From: Vandiemenella viatica | Lineage: Eukaryota; Arthropoda; Insecta; Orthoptera; Morabidae | Reading direction: 5' to 3' | Assembly: GCA_031002005.1 (NCBI GenBank) | Contig: CM061918.1 | Span: forward strand, 45,606,047 to 45,670,046 | DNA length: 64,000 nt | Shown: piece after piece, positions 43,871-54,599 of the stretch | Numbering within the stretch: position 1 is the first letter of the stretch | Layout of the letters: each line of letters begins with the position of its first letter | Notes under the pieces: generated by a model | Database searches by the model: none | The model's input: only the letters and a program-made list of their open reading frames with translations | What the model was told of the DNA's origin: nothing | Made by a program: the position numbers and the translations under genes

Positions 43871-45045
43871 CAATGAATGTTTCACGGTGTCCAGCTGGAT
43901 GGAGTCAACAAATTACGACGTTTCAACAACCTGCTCGGTTGTCTTCATCAGGTCTATTTAGGATAATTACTTCTCGAAATCACCAACAGACTGGCTTAGC
44001 TGCCGCCGAAAATTCTAAGGTTGTGTATCGAGGGTTGCCAGGACGCCCAATCAGTGCACAGGACTTGAGGGTATCGATGTTGCGGAATGCGTATGGAGCC
44101 AACCGGTCACGCATCCAGGCACTCACCATGCTCAGCATTGCTTAGCTGTCAACTGAGGGTATCATGTTGCGGACTGCGTATGGAGCCATAACAGGTCAAC
44201 CATCCAGGTACTCACCATGCTGAACGTTTCTTAACTTGAAGCCGTAAGTGCTGGCGAACTTAATCCACGGCATATGTTTGCATCTATTTGGCCTTGTTGA
44301 GAAGATTTCTTTTTTGCAAGATGTAGATCCCTAATAATCGGCCTCCAGGCTTCACTCAAGTACAGTCCGCTATCCCTATTGATGTTATTATCGTTAAGCT
44401 GTATTTCCAATGCTTCCCAAATTACTGAGTCCCAGAATGAAGAGCCCTGGCCAGCACCACCATTTCATCAAACACTATCTTATGCTCTTCATCAAAGCAT
44501 GCTTGGCTATTGCGGACTTTTCCATTGCATCAGTCTCAAGTGTCGTTTGTGCTCGGTAATACGTTCAGGGATGGTTCTAATCTGCCCGATATAAACTTTG
44601 CCATTCACAAGGTATGGAATAAATACCAGGAATTCTTAGGCCTAAATCATCCTTCACCAAACGAAGCACATCACGTATCTTGGCGGGTGGCCGAAAATGC
44701 TTTTTATGCCAGACTGCACTAAGAGCCTTCCAATCCTTCTGGACGTGTTGCCGGCATATGGCAGAAAGGCAAGAGTTTTAGGTGGTTCCATTAGTTCAGT
44801 CGGTAGTCTTGGTGGCTTCTGGATAAAACGCTCTATCTGTCGCCGAGAGTACCCATTCTGTTCAAAAACAGTCCTTAGATGTTTCAACTCCAACGGTAGG
44901 CTCTCACGATCGGAAATGGCTCTCGCCTGCGCACCAATGTGGTCAATACGTAGTGGCGTTGTGCTGGGTGGTGTAACTGGTTGCACCCAATTAACCTTCA
45001 GTGTGGGTGGGTTTGTGGTACACACTATGTGCCAATGATCCATCA
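43871..45045 (-). pseudogene. PLE family 2, longer copy (right arm, minus)
   Basis: This is the mirror of 31,609-32,790. The minus strand starts DHWHIVCTTNPPTLKVNWVQP (45,043 downward), then ELMEPPKTLAFLPYAGNTS. The GIY-YIG region (44,520-44,660) is broken by several one- and two-base deletions, for example in 'ccattcacaaggtatgg'. The left-arm counterpart keeps a 208-residue frame, so most lesions here arose after duplication or are consensus errors. Confidence 0.82.
43911..43962 (-). ncRNA. Hammerhead-ribozyme-like motif, PLE family 2 (right arm, left tail)
   Basis: On the minus strand: CTGATGA, AGACAACC, loop GAGCA, GGTTGT, T, GAAACGTC. The core is intact and identical to 32,713-32,748. 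Confidence 0.65.
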
Positions 45046-46040
45046 GGTTTTTGAACAGAATGGGTACTCTCGTGACAGATAGAGCGTGCTTTTATCCAGA
45101 AGCCACAAGACCACCGACTGAACTAATGGAACCACCTGAAACTCTTGCCTTTCTGCCATATGCCAGCAACACGTCTGGAAAGATTGGAAGGCTCTTGGTG
45201 CGGTCTGGCATAAAAAGCATTTTTCAGCAGCCCGCCAAGATACGTGATGTGCTTCATTCGGTGAAGGATGATTTAGGCGTAAGAATTCCTGGTACTTTTC
45301 CATACCTTGTGAATGCGGCAAAGTTTATATCAGGCAGACGATTAGAACCATCGCTGAACGTATTACCGAGCACTAACGACACTTGAGACTGGTGCAAGTG
45401 GAAAAATGCAATAGCCGAGCATGCTTTCGATGAAGAGCATAAGATAGTGTTTGATGAAACGGTGGTGCTGACCAGGGCCTCTTCATTCTGGGACTCAGTA
45501 ATTCGGAAGCATTTAAAATACAGTTAACGATAATAACATCAATAGGGATAGCGGACTGTACTTGAGTGAAGCCTGGAGGCCATTATTAGGGATCTACATC
45601 TTGCAAAACAGAAATCTTCTCAACAAGGCCAAATGGATGCAACATATGCCGTGGATTAAGTTTGCCAGCACTTATGGCTTCAAGTTAAGCAACGTTCAGC
45701 ATGGTGAGTACCTGGATGGGTACCTGTTATGGCTCCATACTCTCCGCAACATCGATACCCTCAATTGACGGCTAAGCAATGCTGAGCATGGTGAGTGCCT
45801 GGATGGGTGACCGGTTGGCTCCATACACAGTCCGCAACATCGATACCCTCAAGTCCTGTGTCCTGGCAACACTCGATACACAACCTTAGTTTTCGGCGGC
45901 AGCTAAGCCAGTCTGTTGGTGATTTCGAGAAGTAATTATCTTAAATAGACCTGATGAGACAACCGAGCAGGTTGTTGAAATGTTGTAATTCGTTGACTCC
46001 ATCCGGCTGGACACCCGTGAAGCATTCATTGAATCAATAT
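45046..46040 (+). pseudogene. PLE family 2, truncated copy (right arm, plus)
   Basis: This is the mirror of 30,600-31,608, starting 'gtttttgaacagaatgggta'. The plus strand reads TLAFLPYASNTSGKIGRLLV and LGVRIPGTFPYLVNAAKFI, where a deletion shifts the frame in the GIY motif. Further frameshifts at about 45,405, 45,507 and 45,585 disrupt the rest. The 3' tail reaches 46,040. Confidence 0.82.
45942..45992 (+). ncRNA. Hammerhead-ribozyme-like motif, PLE family 2 (right arm, right tail)
   Basis: CTGATGAG at 45,951, ACAACC, loop GAGCA, GGTTGT, T, GAAATGTTG. The core is intact. The stem III bases differ (T for C) as in the mirror copy at 30,655. Confidence 0.6.
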
Positions 46041-46491
46041 GCCGGGAAAGTCTCCATTTACATATTTGAATTTTAACTTAGCTGCAGTGACTCTTGTTAC
46101 TATATGAACCTCACCTTTCCCATTTAGGGTTAAATCAAGTTAGGTGACGCCGAAAGGATTTTAGAACAATCGATTATACAGATGGCACATAAGTAACACG
46201 GTTGGAGTTAAGGTGATTAACTGTTTATCCTAACCCCGTGAGCACTTGAACCTGAATCATCATGAAACAAGTTTAAAGCATTTGTCATGTCAACAATGTG
46301 CCATTGTGATATTAATGTGCATTAAAGAATCCTTTCCTCATTTCAAAATTCTTGTCTACATTTCATTGATTCATGTAATAAAGAAAATTTTATGTTTGTG
46401 TGGGTGAAATAAAATTTTAAGCTATGATTTAATACTTTTATGCTGTTTGAATATTTTTTCTTTTAAGTTTTGATAATGCTCCTGTTTGCAG
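46041..46491. other. Intron upstream of exon D', nothing recognised
   Basis: Mirror of 30,145-30,590. No feature beyond the polypyrimidine tract before exon D'. Confidence 0.5.
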
Positions 46492-46589
46492 ATTTTTGAA
46501 ATCCTTATTGCATCCGGGGCAGATTTTAAGAGAGTATATATTTATGGTGAGAACATCCTCTCTTACGCTTACGGTATAACAACTTGGAA
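46492..46589 (+). pseudogene. Ankyrin exon D' with one-base deletion (right arm)
   Basis: Acceptor TTTGCAG and donor GTAAGT are intact, but the exon is 98 bases against 99 in the left arm. 'gctttacag' has become 'gcttacgg', a deletion plus a substitution. The frame is lost in the last eight residues (ends SYAYGITTWK in place of SYALQYNNLE), and downstream exons would be read out of phase. Two other changes are V to I at the first codon and K to N. Either the right-arm copy is a pseudo-exon or the base is a consensus error. Confidence 0.75.
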
Positions 46590-47582
46590 GTAAGTTTTTT
46601 TGTCAGAAAGTTTAAATTATAGTTAGAATATTTTACATTTTTATCCACTTATGATTAATACATTAACTAATATATAAGTTGTAATGATCACCTGAGTAGC
46701 TAAGTGGAAAAAAATGTAAGTCTATTGAATAAGAAGTAATTATTAATTGTTACTACAATAAAATGTTCATATGTATTGTTTTAATACATCAGCTGAAGTA
46801 CTAATAAATTTATTTGAACAATGCAGCTTTATAGAAAGCATTTGCGTTTTCATGGTAGTTACACAGTCATAATTAATAACAAAAACAAATTCTGAGGGAA
46901 AGAAAATGGTGGTAAAGGAGTAACTAAGACAGACGCAAGGTATGAAAGAAATTAAGAGAGGAAAAAAAATCTCTTTCTCTGTTGGAGAGTAAGTCTTCAA
47001 CTTCCTTCTAGGTTTGCAGATATTCATGTATTCGAAGCAAATTTGATTCATGGATGAACTGGACTTTTGCACTTTTGGATTCCTGGTTGAACTATGAGAT
47101 ACATTGAAGGAAAAGAAGGGCCAATTATTATGATTATAGTGCGTACATGTATTAAATTGTCAGATATTTGGTGATATGTTTGATTGAGAAGACAATAAGG
47201 CAATGTTACTTTGGGCGTAACTGTGATGTATATTTGATTGCTTTCTTGGACAGTGAAGATAACATTGCAAAATGTTCTTATGTAAATATTTTAAGCGATA
47301 TTGTATTCTTATGAGTAATCTTGGTAAATCAGCATAAGGAGTCCCGTATTTATATTTGTTCCATTTTAATGTTTTTTCCTACTTTTGTACCATAATACTG
47401 TTTATCTATAATGACTATTGCTTACAAATAAAAATTTCAAAGGTACAGTAATTGCAAATTTTTAAGTAAAATAGCAAACACTGCTTTGTATCTACCAATG
47501 TCTCTAACAATCACTCAAACAGGAAGTGATTTAAAGAAAAGTTTCATTTATAAATATATATCTGCAAATAAAAATTTGGGTA
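46590..47582. other. Intron downstream of exon D', nothing recognised
   Basis: Mirror of 29,030-30,045. No supported feature. Confidence 0.5.
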
Positions 47583-47681
47583 CAGGCTAAACCACTGCTT
47601 ACCGTAGATGATGATGGACAGCATCAACATAAAAAAGAGACTAACAAGCATCCTGTCATCATCTATGGTAAGTGGTGGTTT
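47583..47681. repeat. Small hairpin (right arm copy)
   Basis: Mirror of 28,931-29,028: 'aaaccactgcttaccgtag' pairs with 'ctatggtaagtggtggttt'. Confidence 0.72.
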
Positions 47682-47829
47682 ATTCTCGTATCCTTATTTT
47701 TAGTTTTGTTTCCTTGTGATACATATTCACTAGGCAGGCATTGTTGTGATCAGATCTAACCTTGTCAAGTGTCTCGTATTGAAAATGTATAAACAAAGTA
47801 AAAATGAGAAAAAAATATATTTTAGGAGG

Positions 47830-48170
47830 AGTACATTACTATTACTATTACTCCGCGATTCACTAAAAGTGTTTGGCGGAGGGTGCATTGCACCTATCAG
47901 GAAAGGTAATGGTTTGGAAGGGATATATGGGATATGGCAGGTGGCGCCCATGGGCTATTGTGAGGAACCATCCCAGCATTCGCCTGGAGCGATCTGGGGA
48001 AACCATGGAAAACCCAGATCAGGATGGCCTTTTTTTTATATATTTTTTTTTTTTCCACGTGGCCCTCTCCCGGATTTTCAAGGTCCGAGGGGAAGATTGG
48101 ACACCACCGCAACTGCGGTGCTCTTCACATCTGGTACATTCAGATGAATACCAATGGGAAATTTTACATT
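47830..48170 (-). repeat. Core SINE (right arm copy)
   Basis: Mirror of 28,440-28,780. 'tattactattactccgcg' is the tail, followed by the core on the minus strand. One fewer tail repeat is present than in the left arm. Confidence 0.7.
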
Positions 48171-48459
48171 TGAGATGAATTCTATTTTTTTAAAAATTTA
48201 ATTTAATTGCAATGGAGCACAGGCTCCGGTGGCAATTTCCCTACACACACATCTATCAACAGTATGCCACTGAAATGCTGGAAACGTGATGTTCCTGGAA
48301 TGTCATTGACTTGGAACCATGTGGTTTTGTTCCAAAATTTAAGTCACAATCAAATAAGTCAGAATTTCATGTTAAGCAAATGTTTATTTCCTTCCATTAA
48401 ATTTGAAATCTCAATTAATCTCAAAATGTTTTATTACATTTTGATTTTAAGCATCGCTC

Positions 48460-48809
48460 CACCAAACCAGTTTTGATTGTCTCATAGATCTTGCATTGTT
48501 TGGTCTAATGCCCCCAAAGACTTTTTATGTGCCATCGTATATTCATCCAAAATGACCAGTGCAAAAAAACTTTGGCCATTGCACAGTTTTTGAACTTTGG
48601 AGATTCATTGATTTGCATATTCAATGGCAACTTGAATGCTGAATGCACTGTTTGACCACCTTCCAACAACGTAAAGCAGCGGCAAGTGCATTTCATTCTG
48701 CAGCTAATCATTGCCAAAATCAATGAGATTAAAAAAGTTTGTTCAGTCCCACCAGGAGCATCCAAGAAGAAAATCCCTCTTGTTCCATTATTCATGAGAG
48801 TGCTGTATG
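48460..48809 (-). pseudogene. Helitron helicase fragment cut by assembly gap
   Basis: The minus strand reads YSTLMNNGTRGIFFLDAPGG, TEQTFLISLILAMIS, then LPLNMQINESPKFKNCAMAK. It has the same Walker A lesion (G-G-T-E-Q-T) as the left copy, so the lesion predates the inverted duplication. The segment runs straight into N bases at 48,810. Confidence 0.82.
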
Positions 48810-49809
48810 NNNNNNNNNNNNNNNNNNNNNNNNNNNNNNNNNNNNNNNNNNNNNNNNNNNNNNNNNNNNNNNNNNNNNNNNNNNNNNNNNNNNNNNNNNN
48901 NNNNNNNNNNNNNNNNNNNNNNNNNNNNNNNNNNNNNNNNNNNNNNNNNNNNNNNNNNNNNNNNNNNNNNNNNNNNNNNNNNNNNNNNNNNNNNNNNNNN
49001 NNNNNNNNNNNNNNNNNNNNNNNNNNNNNNNNNNNNNNNNNNNNNNNNNNNNNNNNNNNNNNNNNNNNNNNNNNNNNNNNNNNNNNNNNNNNNNNNNNNN
49101 NNNNNNNNNNNNNNNNNNNNNNNNNNNNNNNNNNNNNNNNNNNNNNNNNNNNNNNNNNNNNNNNNNNNNNNNNNNNNNNNNNNNNNNNNNNNNNNNNNNN
49201 NNNNNNNNNNNNNNNNNNNNNNNNNNNNNNNNNNNNNNNNNNNNNNNNNNNNNNNNNNNNNNNNNNNNNNNNNNNNNNNNNNNNNNNNNNNNNNNNNNNN
49301 NNNNNNNNNNNNNNNNNNNNNNNNNNNNNNNNNNNNNNNNNNNNNNNNNNNNNNNNNNNNNNNNNNNNNNNNNNNNNNNNNNNNNNNNNNNNNNNNNNNN
49401 NNNNNNNNNNNNNNNNNNNNNNNNNNNNNNNNNNNNNNNNNNNNNNNNNNNNNNNNNNNNNNNNNNNNNNNNNNNNNNNNNNNNNNNNNNNNNNNNNNNN
49501 NNNNNNNNNNNNNNNNNNNNNNNNNNNNNNNNNNNNNNNNNNNNNNNNNNNNNNNNNNNNNNNNNNNNNNNNNNNNNNNNNNNNNNNNNNNNNNNNNNNN
49601 NNNNNNNNNNNNNNNNNNNNNNNNNNNNNNNNNNNNNNNNNNNNNNNNNNNNNNNNNNNNNNNNNNNNNNNNNNNNNNNNNNNNNNNNNNNNNNNNNNNN
49701 NNNNNNNNNNNNNNNNNNNNNNNNNNNNNNNNNNNNNNNNNNNNNNNNNNNNNNNNNNNNNNNNNNNNNNNNNNNNNNNNNNNNNNNNNNNNNNNNNNNN
49801 NNNNNNNNN
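48810..49809. other. Assembly gap, exactly 1,000 N
   Basis: A round-number run of N, so it is a scaffold gap of unknown true size. The palindrome's right arm ends at its left edge. Sequence at its right edge does not continue the mirror of the left arm. Confidence 1.
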
Positions 49810-50036
49810 AAACATTCATGAAACTCAGTAAATGCAATTCATCATACAGATTAACACCAGACATACATATAAAATTTGCAGACGAATCTGTTCAACATGT
49901 AGTGACTTTTGAATTTATAGGTTTGCATATTTGTCATAATTTAAATTGCATGGTTTATGTTTCTGATCTGGTTAAGCGATTGGATGTACCGACATTTAAA
50001 TTCACACAATTTCATAAATATTTTATCTCAGTATGA
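49810..50036 (+). pseudogene. Possible LINE polymerase thumb fragment
   Basis: The frame after the gap reads FMKLSKCNSSYRLTPDIHIKF, then TFEFIGLHICHNLNCMVYV and SDLVKRLD. The pattern N-x-x-R-L-x-x-x-x-x-K-x-x-F, then F-x-F-x-G-L-x-I-x-x-N-L-N resembles the region after the F-A-D-D motif in LINE polymerases. The match is weak and the fragment is short. Confidence 0.35.
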
Positions 50037-50299
50037 AAGTAAATAGTTTATTTTGCTTATTTTCACTCCTTATTACCATAAGAAATAATATTCTGTGACA
50101 ATTCAGGTCATAGGGATACATTATTCAGAGCTCAGAAGTGAATAGTAAGAATTATGTGTGGGGCTAGTGATAGAACTTCCTGCAGGGAGCTGCTAAACAG
50201 GTTTGAAATTTTAACATCGGTGGCCCAGTATATCCAATTATTAATGTTACAATAACAACAAAGAGCAGGAAAATACTTTACGGAAATAAAACTAAGGAA

Positions 50300-50737
50300 G
50301 GATAAGGAATTACCACACAACGCTTACCACAAATGAAGGTGTATTGGAATGACAAACACAAAAAAGAACACACACAAGAAACGCACTATGTTTTGGCTGT
50401 ATTCTTGGAAAAGTGTCACACCAGGCGGAGCCAGACATGCACACGACGACGGCCGTCTGGTGAATGGTATGGCCAGCAAAGATGAGGGAGAGGGTGGAAT
50501 TATCAATTATTGATTTAGTATTTGCACTTCTGCACCTCCTCCTCTACTACCATCTATGCCAGCCATGCCATTCACCGGATGGCCATCATTGTGTCCATCC
50601 ACCTGGTGTCTCACTTTTGCAAGAGTAAGGCTAAATAAGACCGAAGTATTTCATGTTTCTTGTGTTTGTTCTTTTTTGCATTTGCTGTTCCCAGCTGCCT
50701 TCATCTGTGGTAAGTGTTGGTTCGTATTTTGATATCC
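50300..50737. repeat. Foldback element with ~200 bp inverted arms
   Basis: The left arm (about 50,300-50,497) and right arm (about 50,537-50,737) are imperfect reverse complements with a ~40-base spacer. Paired blocks include 'cttaccacaaatgaagg' with 'ccttcatctgtggtaag', 'gtcacaccaggcgga' with 'tccacctggtgtctcac', and 'ggtgaatggtatggccagc' with 'gccagccatgccattcacc'. No coding frame. Ends share a motif with 24,820 and with the hairpins at 28.93 and 47.6 kb. Confidence 0.75.
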
Positions 50738-52003
50738 ACACTATTTAATGTTGTTTGTAGTCATCAATTGTACTCTGTCTGAAGCAATTAGTAAAATACA
50801 CAGTTATATCACAAGAAGTAAATATAATCTTCACAAGGACTACAAGTCATTGTTTTTGTTTCAAGAGGATTCAGGGATACCTATCTCCACACAGCTCCAT
50901 TAAATTCAGTAGAAAATTAAAATATTTTTAAATCCACAACTTCTTCTGTTTCATAAAAGAATTTCTTCCAAATGAATCTACAAAATAATTGCCAATATCT
51001 TGTAGGACAGCAGTTTTTATAATTAATGTTCATATTGTTCTGTCACAGTGCATCTTTTGGTCTTTACAACTGTTTTATTATGTAATTATTTTGGTGCAAA
51101 TTGATTCCTTACATATGCCACACAGCCAATCTCTAATAATGAGTTCTATGTAAAATGAATAGGGTGTATTATATTGTATAAGACCTGGTTGAATATTTGG
51201 TGAAGAATTAAGATTACTATATACAATAGGAGAAATGCTAATGTTAATTAATTATTAATTTATTTCTGGCAAAAAAGGAGTAGGAGAGCTTTTGTTTATG
51301 GGAAATGGAGTCAGGAAATCATTGATTGTTGAAGATTGTTTACTTTTTCTGAAACTAATTGCTGTTTGTAGAGGTTAAAGAAGACATGACATTTTATGAA
51401 ATAAACAGGGCAATTTTATACCATGCTATGTCACCTTCACCAGGTGTTGATATTGTATTATATTTTACTACTTTTTTATGTCAGGAGAGAGACACTGTGA
51501 AAGATAGTAGTGCAGAGTCCAGAATATGCTCCTCACCCTTTTTTCCATTTATGCTGTAGGTGATCAAATATCATATTTAAACTGCTGTCTTGATTAAAAT
51601 GTTCAAGGTATTTGGTTTTAGCTTATACCTGATTATCACAAAACTTATTTTGAATCCCAAATTTTTAATAGACACATATCTTGTATCTATAACAGGAGCA
51701 CTGTTCCTTACCACTTCAAGTTGTTGACCTAGTGCACACCTTACTGAATTATATGGTTCAAGTTTGTTCCATTCAATGAAGAAGGTATTTCATCTTGGCC
51801 AGTGGATAATGAGCAGTTCTAGTGCCATACTACTGTTGTATTTTATTTCCATGGTTTGATAGATGTTCTTACTTGATACTGGAAGAATTCACATTCTTTT
51901 ATGCATCTCCTGTGGTTAAACTTCTAATCTTGTTAATAGGAAAAAATGTTTGAAGTACAAATCGAAAAATATACATCATAATTAGCAAGTAATAGTTATA
52001 GTA
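50738..52003. other. Intron-like sequence, nothing recognised
   Basis: AT-rich DNA between the foldback element and the mariner. No protein family seen. Confidence 0.45.
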
Positions 52004-53328
52004 CGAGGCATGTTTTTTAAGTAAGTACTGTTTTGAAATTAAAAAAGACGTGCAAATATATCTCAATAATTTTATTTTTACATGAAAGCCTGTACCTTAC
52101 TCTACTTTTCTACATAATTCCCTTCAATATTGAGGCACTTGTCATAACGTAGTACCAGTTTTTGAAAACCCTCCTCATAGAAGTCTGCCGCCTGACTTGT
52201 TAACCACTGCATCACAACTGTTTTGACTTCGTTATCGTCTTCAAGACGCTGACCGCCCAGGTGTTTCTTCAAGTGCAGGAACAGATGGTAGTCACTGGGC
52301 GCCAGATCAGGGCTGTACGGAGGATGATCTAGAGTTTCCCATCGAAAAGATGTGATGAGATCTTTGGTCTGATTAGCCACATGTGGACGGGCATTGTCAT
52401 GCAGCAAAACGATGCCCTTGCTCAACTTGCCACGTCTTTTGTTCTGGATTGAACGGCGCAGATTGTTCAATGTCTCACAATAAGCTGCTGCATTGATTGT
52501 CTCATTACGAGGCAGAAATTCCACAAGCAATACTCCTTTTCTGTCCCAAAAAACTGTGCACATGATTTTCCGGGCAGAAATCGTTTGCTTGAACTTCACT
52601 TTTTTGGGTGAATCTGAATGCCGCCATTCCATGGACTGTTGCTTTGATTCAGGTGTGACGTAGGCCACCCATGTCTCATCGCCCATAACAATTTGGCTTA
52701 AGAAATCATCACCATCGTTGTGGTACGCTCAAGGAAAGTCAATGCACTGCCTAAACGTTTGGTTTTGTGCACATCCGTTAACATTTTTGGTACCCAACGT
52801 GAGCACAATTTTCGGTAATTCAAGTGCTCGGTCACAATGCCATACAAAACACTAAGAAATTAGGAAAGTCATCACACAAGGAGGAAATCGTAAAGCGTCT
52901 GTTTTCTCTCACCTTATTGTCCACTTTCTGCACCAAACTTTCATTAACGACCGAAGGACGCCACTCCGTTGTTAATCATGCACATTTGTGCGGCAATTTT
53001 TAAATGCTCTCACCCACTTTCTCACCATTCCATCACTCATAATGTTTTGTCCGTAAACTGCACAGATCTCACGATGAATATCGATCGGTTTTAGACCTTT
53101 AGGCACAAAGAAATCTTATAACAGCCATACTTCACAGTCGGCGGGACTCATGATTATCGGAGGCATCTTAAACACTCAGTGAACAACGTAAACAGGAAGA
53201 ATTAGACTGTAATGGCGTCAGTGCATAGGCAAGAGATGCAGGTACCCATTGCGCATAGCGCGGAACGCCGACCATAGCGCTGCAGCCACAGTGTGACAAA
53301 ACGGTACTTACCTAAAAAATACGCCTCG
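52004..53328 (-). mobile_element. Mariner transposon with TA target duplication
   Basis: Terminal inverted repeats of about 30 bases are present: left CGAGGCATGTTTTTTAAGTA, right (reverse-complemented) CGAGGCGTATTTTTTAGGTA. They are flanked by TA at 52,002-52,003 and 53,329-53,330. Its length of 1,325 bases is normal for mariners. The single gene is on the minus strand and is frameshifted near its middle. It lies in the intron just upstream of ankyrin exon F. Confidence 0.93.
52102..53166 (-). pseudogene. Mariner transposase (DD34D), N-terminal half disrupted
   Basis: The C-terminal frame (52,686-52,102, 194 residues) holds the full catalytic domain: G-D-E-T-W with the first Asp, LLHDNARPH with the second, and YSPDLAPSDYHLF with the third, 34 residues after the second, then RYDKCLNIEGNYVEK to the stop. 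Upstream, from an ATG at 53,166, the strand still encodes the helix-turn-helix region (ICAVYGQNIMSDGMVRKWVRA) but with stops and frameshifts (for example VWLL-stop at about 53,115). A cut-and-paste enzyme that would bind its own terminal repeats; as read it is a pseudogene. Confidence 0.92.
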
Positions 53329-53433
53329 TAATATCAGATCTGTGACTTCTTCTAACATGAATAAATAACTAGCCTAAATTTTTACCATTAATTTAGGCTT
53401 GACTTAAACTCAAAATTTTCTATTATTCTGCAG

Positions 53434-53529
53434 GTTGTGAAGCTGCTGATTAATAGTGGAGCAGATGTGAATGCTGAGTGTTTTGAGGAGACCCCTCTGT
53501 ATACTGCAATTATTGGAAGGAAAATTGAG
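53434..53529 (+). CDS. Ankyrin-repeat exon F (single repeat)
   Basis: This plus-strand exon of 96 bases lies between acceptor TATTCTGCAG and donor GTGAGA. It encodes VVKLLINSGADVNAECFEE, then TPLYTAIIGRKIE. It has the most canonical ankyrin motif in the window (T-P-L intact, G-A-D-V-N intact). It resembles exon A on the other strand (both have INSGADVNA), so the left and right gene units probably derive from one ancestral array. Phase is 0-0, so it can join exons E', D (if unbroken) and G. Confidence 0.88.
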
Positions 53530-54560
53530 GTGAGATAAAACATTAAAAAATTATTGTCAATCAACAATAATTTATCCTATATAACAAATACATGACAACT
53601 ATGCTATGATTCTAATTGGGTTCAAAATTAGAGGCACTCTAGTAAAAACTGAAACACGAATGACATGTTTCACATCCTACAGGTTCTTCCTCAGCAATGA
53701 TCTGTGGAACAAGAGTAATAAATTAATTAATAAATAAAAGTAATATATAATTAGTAATGTATTGTTGTTTCCTAATGTTAGTTAGATTTTGACTAAGTAT
53801 TTCATACTACTTTTTGTATTTAATTTAATTGTGTTGTAGCATATGTTACGACTCTGTGTAACTTAGGGTTTGTGCATACAGTGAGTGCGTAGCTATGACC
53901 ATTACTGTAGCCTAATGGTTCACTGTCTTTTGGTTGCCAATGCTCTGTAATAACCAGGAGATGAAGGTAGGTTCTAAATAACTTTCACTATAGAGGTTAC
54001 GGAATGTTAAAACTGTATATTCTTCAAAACACTGTACATCATACGGTAAACAATTTTAAGGTATCAGAAATCTTCTCCAAAGTTATTGATTGCAGATTTA
54101 AACCATGAGACAAGCAAGAAACTCCATGACCTCCAAAACTAAACAAAGTTCTATTTCAATGAGAGCAAAGAATCGCTTCTACTATAGGTTGGAGCTGAAA
54201 GAACAATGGCTGACCCACTACATTACTTCTACCTAAGTTTTCCACCTACCAATGCATCACATGAAAAGCTGCTCCATGCTGATGCAACCTCACGCTACTA
54301 AATCTTCTGAACAGCTGTCTTCATATGGCAGTCTGGCCTCCTTTTAATAAATGACCAGATATCTTGCACGACTTTTCCAGAAATTATGCAATGCTTAACC
54401 TTACTTTCTCTCTGATATTCTTGAAAATTTTGTGGATGATAGCTCTTATTCTGAACGTTAAATCAATTCCTTATAAATTTTCCCCTCACTATTGCTGTTT
54501 GTCTACAAAAAAGATCTTAAAGTTACAAAATCTAAAATTGCCTATTGCTCATTTGAAAAG
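53530..54560. other. Intron-like DNA with a possible PLE tail scrap
   Basis: Mostly unrecognised AT-rich DNA. On the minus strand near 53,655-53,705 there is CTGAGGAAGAACC, TGTA, GGATGT, GAAACATGTC, which has the shape of an eroded hammerhead core as at PLE tails. No endonuclease frame is nearby. Confidence 0.4.
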
Positions 54561-54599
54561 TCTTTCAGAATAACAGCAAGCAAATATTGCTACTAGCAA

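Larger units (their letters stand above)
38377..48809 (-). repeat. Right arm of giant inverted repeat (palindrome)
   Basis: This is the mirror image of 27,790-38,337, ending abruptly at the N gap. It contains more single-base deletions than the left arm, for example in ankyrin exon D', in the PLE frames and in 42.8-43.4 kb. That suggests either decay or lower consensus accuracy on this side. Confidence 0.95.

Noticed and set aside
48505..50036. Several open frames of 350-436 codons across 48.5-50.0 kb
   Set aside because: They consist almost entirely of undefined residues translated from the 1,000 N gap; only the flanking Helitron and possible LINE scraps are real sequence.
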